A model generated the notes under the pieces. It was given only the letters and a program-made list of their open reading frames with translations. It was not told the DNA's origin and ran no database searches. The translations under genes and the position numbers were made by a program. DNA of 64,000 bases from Hofstenia miamia (taxonomy: Eukaryota > Xenacoelomorpha > Acoela): NCBI GenBank assembly GCA_004352715.1, contig SCFE01000107.1, positions 1,121,452 to 1,185,451 of the forward strand. The letters are read 5' to 3'. Positions 56,443 to 64,000 of this stretch are shown here, piece by piece; positions within the stretch are counted from its first letter, which is position 1; the number at the start of each line of letters is the position of its first letter.

Positions 56443-57160
56443 GTAAAGTCTTCACCAAACAGCATTGTTAATGGATAGCAATGTAGTTGGAAGTGATTTC
56501 CAATATCTTTTTCAAACTTCCCTAAATTATATCAAAAAAAATAATAAAGAGGATTTTTTAAGAATTTCAAGACATTTTGCCAATAAATATCAACTACAAT
56601 TTAATCCTGAAATTGTTGATGAAGATGTGAATCCTTCCAAAATCAAGTAAAGTCTTCACCAAACAGCATTGTTAATGGATAGCAACGTAGTTGAAAGTGA
56701 TTTCCAATATCTTTTTCAAACTTCCCTAAATTATATCAAAAAAAATAAAGAGGACTTTTTAAGAATTTCAAGATATTTTGCCAATAAATATCGACTACAA
56801 TTTAATCCTGAAATTGTTGATGAAGATGTGAATCCTTCCAAAATCAAAAAATTGAAAAAGATTAAAGAAATTTTATTAAACTCTTGGAGCAATTGTCCAT
56901 CATATATAAACCTTAAGATTCAAGAATATGTTTACATGAATCTGACAAACGCCCAAAGTCAATTAAAAAACATTGGTGAATAAGTGGAATACAGTAAATC
57001 AAAAAACGTGTTTCTTGCATCATGTGCAGGTAATATTTTATACCATGCCAAGCTTCAATGTATTAAAGAGAAAGAGCTTTTTTCTACATTTTTACAATCT
57101 GCAACAATAAGTGGTGCATGGGCAACTCTTAAGAAGATATTCAACCTTAATTCTTGAAAA
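56443..57160 (+). pseudogene. Unrecognised gene with 204-bp internal tandem duplication
   Basis: Two consecutive 204-bp copies (about 56443-56646 and 56647-56850) encode nearly the same peptide, MDSNVVESDFQYLFQTSLNY and FANKYRLQFNPEIVDEDVN. The first ends in TAA at 56648; the second continues with basic helices (KIKKLKKIKEILLNSWSN) to a stop at 56981-56983. Past that, protein-like sequence goes on to 57160 (NVFLASCAGNILYHAKLQCI). I recognise no domain. It lies downstream of the Polinton polymerase in the same direction, so it may be an element gene, or a host exon next to it. Confidence 0.4.
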
Positions 57161-57352
57161 TTTGAATTACTTTGAGGAATTTTGGTGAAGACTATTTATT
57201 GGCGATGTTCCCTATCTGTATTTTACATTTCTATCTATTATTTACATACTCATTTTGAGAAAATTCACTATCAATTATAACAAAATAAACGCATGTATTT
57301 TATATAACTCACTTGTATTTTGTACAATTTTGCATAGATATGCAACAGCTGC
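57161..57352. other. No gene seen before gap
   Basis: AT-rich sequence up to the gap edge, without a feature that I can assign. Confidence 0.5.
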
Positions 57353-58352
57353 NNNNNNNNNNNNNNNNNNNNNNNNNNNNNNNNNNNNNNNNNNNNNNNN
57401 NNNNNNNNNNNNNNNNNNNNNNNNNNNNNNNNNNNNNNNNNNNNNNNNNNNNNNNNNNNNNNNNNNNNNNNNNNNNNNNNNNNNNNNNNNNNNNNNNNNN
57501 NNNNNNNNNNNNNNNNNNNNNNNNNNNNNNNNNNNNNNNNNNNNNNNNNNNNNNNNNNNNNNNNNNNNNNNNNNNNNNNNNNNNNNNNNNNNNNNNNNNN
57601 NNNNNNNNNNNNNNNNNNNNNNNNNNNNNNNNNNNNNNNNNNNNNNNNNNNNNNNNNNNNNNNNNNNNNNNNNNNNNNNNNNNNNNNNNNNNNNNNNNNN
57701 NNNNNNNNNNNNNNNNNNNNNNNNNNNNNNNNNNNNNNNNNNNNNNNNNNNNNNNNNNNNNNNNNNNNNNNNNNNNNNNNNNNNNNNNNNNNNNNNNNNN
57801 NNNNNNNNNNNNNNNNNNNNNNNNNNNNNNNNNNNNNNNNNNNNNNNNNNNNNNNNNNNNNNNNNNNNNNNNNNNNNNNNNNNNNNNNNNNNNNNNNNNN
57901 NNNNNNNNNNNNNNNNNNNNNNNNNNNNNNNNNNNNNNNNNNNNNNNNNNNNNNNNNNNNNNNNNNNNNNNNNNNNNNNNNNNNNNNNNNNNNNNNNNNN
58001 NNNNNNNNNNNNNNNNNNNNNNNNNNNNNNNNNNNNNNNNNNNNNNNNNNNNNNNNNNNNNNNNNNNNNNNNNNNNNNNNNNNNNNNNNNNNNNNNNNNN
58101 NNNNNNNNNNNNNNNNNNNNNNNNNNNNNNNNNNNNNNNNNNNNNNNNNNNNNNNNNNNNNNNNNNNNNNNNNNNNNNNNNNNNNNNNNNNNNNNNNNNN
58201 NNNNNNNNNNNNNNNNNNNNNNNNNNNNNNNNNNNNNNNNNNNNNNNNNNNNNNNNNNNNNNNNNNNNNNNNNNNNNNNNNNNNNNNNNNNNNNNNNNNN
58301 NNNNNNNNNNNNNNNNNNNNNNNNNNNNNNNNNNNNNNNNNNNNNNNNNNNN
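57353..58352. other. Assembly gap (1000 N)
   Basis: Exactly 1000 N, so the true distance is unknown. Sequence to the left belongs to the Polinton neighbourhood, sequence to the right to LINE fragments. Confidence 0.95.
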
Positions 58353-58740
58353 ATACAAGCGACAGAAAAATGGACAACATTATTAGCCATTCAAACAAAA
58401 TCACGCAAAAGTTGCTCTTCATAGCTCACTGCTCTTCCAATATAAGAGGGATTTCACCTCAACAAGAGCGAGTTAGAGACAGCATCCGTTTGAGGTATGC
58501 TATTGAAGCTGCTGATATGCCTACGACGTCTGTATGCAGCAAGGGAATCCCCATTGTACTTGCCCCACTTGTGGCTTCGTTGCAAGACGTCATAATGAAT
58601 TGCGGGATATACTATCTGAAGCATTTTCTGAAGTTTGTATTGATGTTAAAAAAATCGCATCTCAAACAAATAACAACGGTGTCCTTGCCCTCTTCTTCTA
58701 ACACTTCTGATGGAGCTAGGCTAGACTTTCAAATGATTTT
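58353..58740 (+). pseudogene. Retroelement fragments after the gap
   Basis: The first 45 bases read IQATEKWTTLLA, matching the LINE block IQATEKCRALLDSNK at about 27110 (minus strand), so a LINE enters from the gap. From about 58440 another remnant reads VRDSIRLRYAIEAADMPTT, then in a shifted frame CPTCGFVARRHNELRD and LSEAFSEVCIDVKK. This C..C..H...RHNE.RD region is known to me from C-terminal ends of reverse-transcriptase-like repeats in invertebrates; that link is from memory. Confidence 0.45.
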
Positions 58741-60322
58741 GATTTGTTGATGTCCTTTTTTACTTCTACCTAAAGACTTTCAAATGATTTTGATTTGTTA
58801 ATGTCCGGATGAAATTTAGGTTTAAAATGCTTTGGGATTAAAAATACGACGCTACCTTCCTTGAATTTATGAATATTATTTAAGCTTCTATCGCAAAATT
58901 TGTTAAATAACTAAATATTGATTTCTGGGATAATTATCAACTACTGTTTTCAATTATAGAGAGGAAAAATTCGTGAAATACTGACAATGGCTTTGTAAAG
59001 TAAGATATTTATCTGTATGTTCTTATTAAAATTAACAAAATTCTTAAAGAATGATGATTATTGGCTGATCATTTTGCAAACAGAAGCGATTTTCGAAAAA
59101 AATGTACTGCATTCAATCAATGCAGTCTTAACATACACCAATCACTGATCAATAATTTTTGGAAAAGAAATCATGTTATGGGCTTCATTCAAAATTTACC
59201 AATTCTTTAATTCATAGTTCAAATGAGTCATTGTGAAAGCACATTCACACATGTTTGTAATCCATGATAAATAGAAGTATGTTTGATGTCATAATCCATG
59301 TATTTTGACAACATTAGAAAAAACGTGTACAAGTGCACTATACACACATTGCTGCATTTCACTAGTGAATTTCATGCATTCTGTATGACTACTGATTTCA
59401 ATCTATTTCCTACATCTATGATGGCTTTTAAGAAAAATTTGATTGTCAATTTTTTTTCATGATTAATGCACATGTTCCTGCAAAACTATCAGAATATTTT
59501 CACAAATTACACATGAAAAATACAAAATGTAGGAATTGCTCTTAGTATATTCATATAAATTTTAAAATATATATCCAAATCAATGCATGCATTATAGCAA
59601 GCAGCTATTGACAGAATATATTTGATTTAAATCATTTTAGTTGAATGTTTGATATTCAGTTTGCCTTAACTTCATTTGCATTATTCTATCTTGGAATTTA
59701 ATGAAATGTAATACAGCATAATTGAAAAAAAAAACAGATTTAACCATTTATGCAATATATGGAACAATCATGAGTTAGGGTGTAATTGATCAGGGGTTGC
59801 AAGGTTTTTCTAAAATGCGTACCCATTTTGCAAAATTATTCTTGGGCTGATAAGTCAGGAAATTCAAAATTTTGTAGAAATTGTTGGCTAATATTATGTA
59901 TCAAACAAATGTCTATCAGAAAGTCATGGTTAGGTTATAAACAGCGTAACCTCGATTATAAAATGGCCGTTCAATAGCAAGCAATTCGTCAAATATTTAT
60001 GCAGCTATTGTTATTTGTTTATATATAGCAAAAATTTGTCATTTTGTAGTTACAAAGAAAAATAATGACAAAACATTGACTATCTTATCTTATATATATA
60101 ATACATACGAATTTGAAATTATTTAAAACATGGAAACATAAATTATATTTCCACAGAAACAGTAAAGCAATGACCTAATATAAAGAAAATGAATGTCATC
60201 TTAAAGGAAATATATGTGCTCCTAAATCAATAAAATTGGTTTAGAATAATACAAATTATATTCGACCTAATCATTTAAAATATACAAATATAAAAGCTAA
60301 AAATGTACAAACTAGTAAAAGG
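58741..60322. other. 3' flank of integrin gene, no gene seen
   Basis: AT-rich sequence downstream of the integrin stop. A 47-bp direct duplication (TTTCAAATGATTTTGATTTG at 58727 and 58774) is the only repeat that I noticed. No clear polyadenylation signal was found on the minus strand within the first 300 bases. Confidence 0.5.
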
Positions 60323-62567
60323 CTATTTTCCATGTAGTGGATTGATGTATTTCTTGGTTGGTTCAACGTCAAGTGGATTCTTGTTATCTGAAAACTTCAG
60401 ACGGTTTCTCTTCTCCATAAATTTGTAGTATTCGCGTCGATCTTGAACAACGCCATAAATCTTTACAATGATTATAACTAAAGCTCCAACAAAAATAACG
60501 AAAATAATCACTGCGATGACAATAAACCATATTTCGATTTCTTCTGGACAGTTAACCTTTGTCCCAATAGCAATTATCTTAGTGTCTTTAAAATCAGGCC
60601 AATATTGAATGTAACAACCGACATGATTAACAATAAGGCGACAAGAGACAGTCTCGGGATAATCTCGAAGAATAATATCCTCGATGTGTCGAATATTACA
60701 TTCACTCGCACAATTTTCCTCTATGGAAAACCCTTCATTCAAGCCATTTGTGTACAGACAATTAACGCATTCTTCTACGAATTGGCAAGACAAAGGGACG
60801 CACGGGCTTGAGCTTCTTTGATCGATGCATTCATCACAAAATATGCCAGTGTACAAAGATCCTGCATTACATTTGCACTTGTTGCATTCACAAACACCCT
60901 GCCCCCCACAAGTAGTGTTGAATTGAGGATTCACACAATTATTTGTAGCAGTGTCGCAACTACAATCCTCTTTATCCCAATTATCCTCGCATTGGCATTT
61001 TCCACAGACGCATTTCCCATGGCTATTGCACAATTCTCCTTGAAATGAAGGACACGTGAAATCAGAGCACGAACAGTCATTCTCATAATAAGGGTAGGTA
61101 CAGGCGCATTTTCCGCATTCGCAATTGCCACGATCATTACAAGAGTTCGTACAATTCTCCGCACGTGTATTTTCAAGCTTAGACAAATCACATTTGCATG
61201 CGCTACCTGAAAAACCTTCGTTGCAAACACATGCATTGCAAATATAATTGCCATTGCCAGAACAGACGGATTTACTAGGTGTTCCGCAATTGCATTCTTC
61301 ATGAAAATATTCAAATTTAATGACATAGCCATCCGTTTGATCAGATTTTATTTGAATATCTACATTACTAAATCCATTGTAAATATAGTCCAGGTGCCAT
61401 CGTACAACTTCATCTCTTGGGACTTCAGTACAAGAACTCCTCTTTTCGAAGTCGTCATTATTCGAACAGGCCATCAAAAGATTTAACTGCACTTCTACAT
61501 CCTTGTCTGAGAAGACCAACTTCGTTTCAACTGAGAACGCAGACTGCTTCAATCTCTTAATAATTTTCTCCATCAAATCAGTTCCTGTTGACGTTGTATT
61601 AATCAAACTAACAGAAGAAAGATATAGTTGAGATGCGAGCTCCTCGTAATGCTTTTCTACGTTCTCAGTAACTACGAAAATGGTTTTTAAATTAGCTGCT
61701 TCTAAGGCTTTGCTTAATCTACCAACTGATGGGTAGTCATGATAAATAGCTGATGTAAACATATAGTCGTCAGCCTCTGTTAATTGACACGTCTCGGGCG
61801 CAGGGCTTAATAGCCCACTGATAATGCCATCTCCTGCCAGATGAAAAGGAGCATCAGTAAAGACCAGAACGAGCTTAGTGGCTTGATCACTCCAGCCGAT
61901 AATTTTTTTACAGAATACAACCTAGACAAAAAATTACTTGCAAAAATTTTTAAATGCATGCAACATTTGTTTAATTCATACACCAAACTTAACACACATT
62001 TCATTCTAATATAAAAAAAATTCAATCGTTGATAAAATATTTGATCAACTTATTTTATCAATTTATTATGTCCAAATGTTATTGCAACAATTGCAATCAC
62101 TAAAAATAAAAAAACAAGAGTTAAGTAAATATTAATAGAGTGAAATTGTTAAAACAAATCTGGTTCTTAAGAAAAGAAACAAAAAACGGTCAAACGCAAA
62201 AACATGCATAATTAGTAAATTATATAAAATAGCAATATACAATACATTATAAAAGATATACTATTGCAGTGCAACGTTATACCTGCAAAAGAGCATCGAG
62301 TGAAGCTTCTGGAACATCGAAATTAGCAGAAGTGAAATTTGGAAATAACGCCTGGGTATTCCCCATAAGCTCCCTCCATAGGTGAAAGGCGAATGGTCTT
62401 TTACAATTATTAGAAACTGCACATACATTGTCAGAGCATTTTTGTGTCTTAGAGTCTAGACAAAAAGGACTGACAGGCTTATCAACAAACGCACCGGAGC
62501 CAAATTTATTTTCCCCCACTGTATAAGGCTTCAATTCCTCTATCAGTGAAAACATATTCGCTTTCAC
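60323..62567 (-). CDS. ITGB: Integrin beta subunit, last two coding exons
   Basis: Exon 62567-62283 (95 codons) is the middle of the beta-I domain (FGSGAFVDKPVSPF, NFDVPEASLDALLQ). A 361-bp GT-AG intron follows, then one uninterrupted exon 61921-60323 of 532 codons. That exon holds VFTDAPFHLAGDG and YHDYPSVGRLSKAL of the beta-I domain, hybrid-domain sequence, and four cysteine-rich I-EGF modules (about 61290-60830). A beta-tail, one membrane span (WFIVIAVIIFVIFVGALVII) and a cytoplasmic tail with QDRREYYKF complete it. The Asp-Arg of the membrane-proximal clasp with the alpha chain is present. The two sites that are NPxY in other beta tails read NPLD and NPLH here, and the protein ends at NPLHGK. 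Upstream exons with the signal peptide, PSI domain and MIDAS loop lie beyond the window. It is a cell-surface adhesion receptor chain. Confidence 0.92.
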
Positions 62568-64000
62568 CTAAATGTATATATTACTACTAAAAAAATTTTT
62601 GCACTATGAAAAAGTTAAATATTACTATAATATACAAATGAATTGAATTTAGTAATTCACAGTAGGATTAAAGTGTTTAACACCATCTCGGCCGGGCTTT
62701 TTTCACCCTGTCATAAAATCAATTCAACAAAATTTTTTGAAACCAGAACATTTGAAAAATGTGTTCCAAGCCCACAATAACGCTAAAATTTGTCAAGGTG
62801 GCGGCCAACGACAAACTGAACGTCCTGACCTGACGTCCTGAAGTAAATCCATCAATTTGGATATCAATGAAAATACCCGTTTTTTAGAATAATATGTGTA
62901 TAACCGGAAAAACAATGATAGTATGATTTATATTTTTAGAAATTTATATTGCTAATAATATTTTAAGAAACCTCACAAAATATCAAAATAAATCTACTTT
63001 TAAATTTGATATATAACAGTATTTCTCAAGGACTTAAAGACGACTGTTTAAACATATTTCTAAGACTTTGAAAATATTATGCAAAATGAGTAGATAAACC
63101 ACACCAAGACTACGGCATGCTAATAGCAGCGCATAAAGTGGAGTTTTCTAGCCTGATTGCTTCAATAGTTTCATTTAGACGAAATGCAGAGGAGCTTAAT
63201 TCGGCCTTTCATTTGTTAATCAAAATTGTTTCTAATTTATTTTGCTACTCTGGGTGTACAACACCTGCTCCGCTTTAGTAAAATATATTTTTCGGTGAAA
63301 CCTGATTGGCTTATATCCAAACCAGAAAGCAACTTGCAATTTGAAAAAGTAGTTTATAAAGAAACGGTTCTATATAAAGACATCAAAACATCCCATTTTA
63401 GAATTAATTTTCATTACATATTTACAGATTTTGATTGGATAAGATGCAATTAATCAAGATATTTGATTTCAGAGCATGTGCATTGTAGAATATAAAGAAC
63501 CGTTCCTTTTTCACAACTTAAAAAGGCAAACAAAACGGTTGTTCATCTTCACTGAAAACGAGTTGATGCAGAGGAGTGAATCTGTTCCGGAGAAGACATT
63601 AAATCGAGGTAATACTTTAACGAAAGCATGGCTCGTGTAGACGCTCTTAATGCGACTAGTCGCTAATTCCCAGATCATCCACCTTGTATAATCGATACTG
63701 ATATAGAATAGGGGCTTGTTCATTTCGACTAAGAATCCCATATTACACATTTTTAAGATATTCTAGTATCATCAGTGATGAAGCATAAAAAGTTTAATTA
63801 TTTTTGCAACAATATGACTTAAAACATGCCTTTTGAATACAGAATTCAGGTTATGGGAAAATAGTAAATTCAAAAATACTTTTTTAATAAAAATGTGTAG
63901 TCAGCGTTTTCATGTAACCTAATTACCAACTCTGTAGCTGCTAACACTCCACAAAATTTTAGTGAATATAAAAATTTTTCAATCTGTATTTTACTCGCCT
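62568..64000. other. Intron or upstream region of integrin gene, no exon seen
   Basis: The AG acceptor of the first visible integrin exon is at 62568-62569. In the 1.4 kb upstream I found no frame resembling the N-terminal half of the beta-I domain, PSI or hybrid domains, so this is probably intron. Confidence 0.55.

Noticed and set aside
63511-63750. Minus-strand frame as an upstream integrin exon
   Set aside because: It has none of the beta-I, PSI or hybrid domain patterns and lacks the expected cysteines.
1-64000. tRNA, rRNA or CRISPR features
   Set aside because: No cloverleaf with consensus A/B boxes, ribosomal RNA or spaced-repeat array was recognised. The only tRNA-related sites are retrotransposon primer-binding sites.

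Overview
The window is AT-rich animal DNA: standard stop codons, spliceosomal introns, two recognisable host genes and a very dense load of decayed transposable elements. The integrin beta gene makes it a metazoan (or close holozoan) genome. Nothing visible fixes the species; an invertebrate is most likely. Two runs of exactly 1000 N (25229-26228, 57353-58352) are scaffold gaps of unknown true size, and single N characters (6254, 29257, 37939, 51424) mark contig joins, most with overlapping or repeated sequence on both sides.

Layout. 1-14560: a nest of Ty3/gypsy-like LTR retrotransposon copies in both orientations, with LTRs, initiator-Met tRNA primer sites, a polypurine tract, gag, protease and integrase remnants, and about 3 kb of unrecognised extra coding sequence between integrase and the 3' LTR. 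14616-14970: a hAT-type MITE. 15-19.5 kb: minisatellite-like repeats and mostly empty DNA. 19.5-28.3 kb: 5'-truncated LINEs with pentanucleotide tails; one minus-strand LINE is split by a DNA element (24645-26583) with about 240-bp inverted repeats and a 6-bp target duplication, which holds the first gap and may be a Polinton. 28309-31567: a piggyBac element with both ends and TTAA duplications. 32959-35907: a three-exon host gene for the Ragulator subunit LAMTOR4 on the minus strand, with a symmetric CRE/CCAAT promoter candidate upstream. 36.4-37.8 kb: hAT transposase pseudogene. 39.4-45.3 kb: LINEs of a second group associated with (ACT)n tracts, and an apparently exact 609-bp tandem duplication. 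46.4-48.1 kb: a FLYWCH/MULE-type transposase remnant. 48.5-56 kb: a decayed Polinton (ATPase, chromodomain integrase, protein-primed DNA polymerase B) carrying two LTR-like repeats. 58.4 kb: small retroelement fragments. 60323-62567: the last two coding exons of an integrin beta subunit on the minus strand.

The host genes are unrelated in function: LAMTOR4 belongs to the lysosomal mTORC1-anchoring complex, and integrin beta is a cell-matrix adhesion receptor. The other recognised coding matter belongs to mobile elements, nearly all broken by stops and frameshifts; the least damaged are one LINE reverse-transcriptase reading frame (to 22128), one gypsy integrase core (10122-10808) and the piggyBac transposase, whose exons are largely legible.
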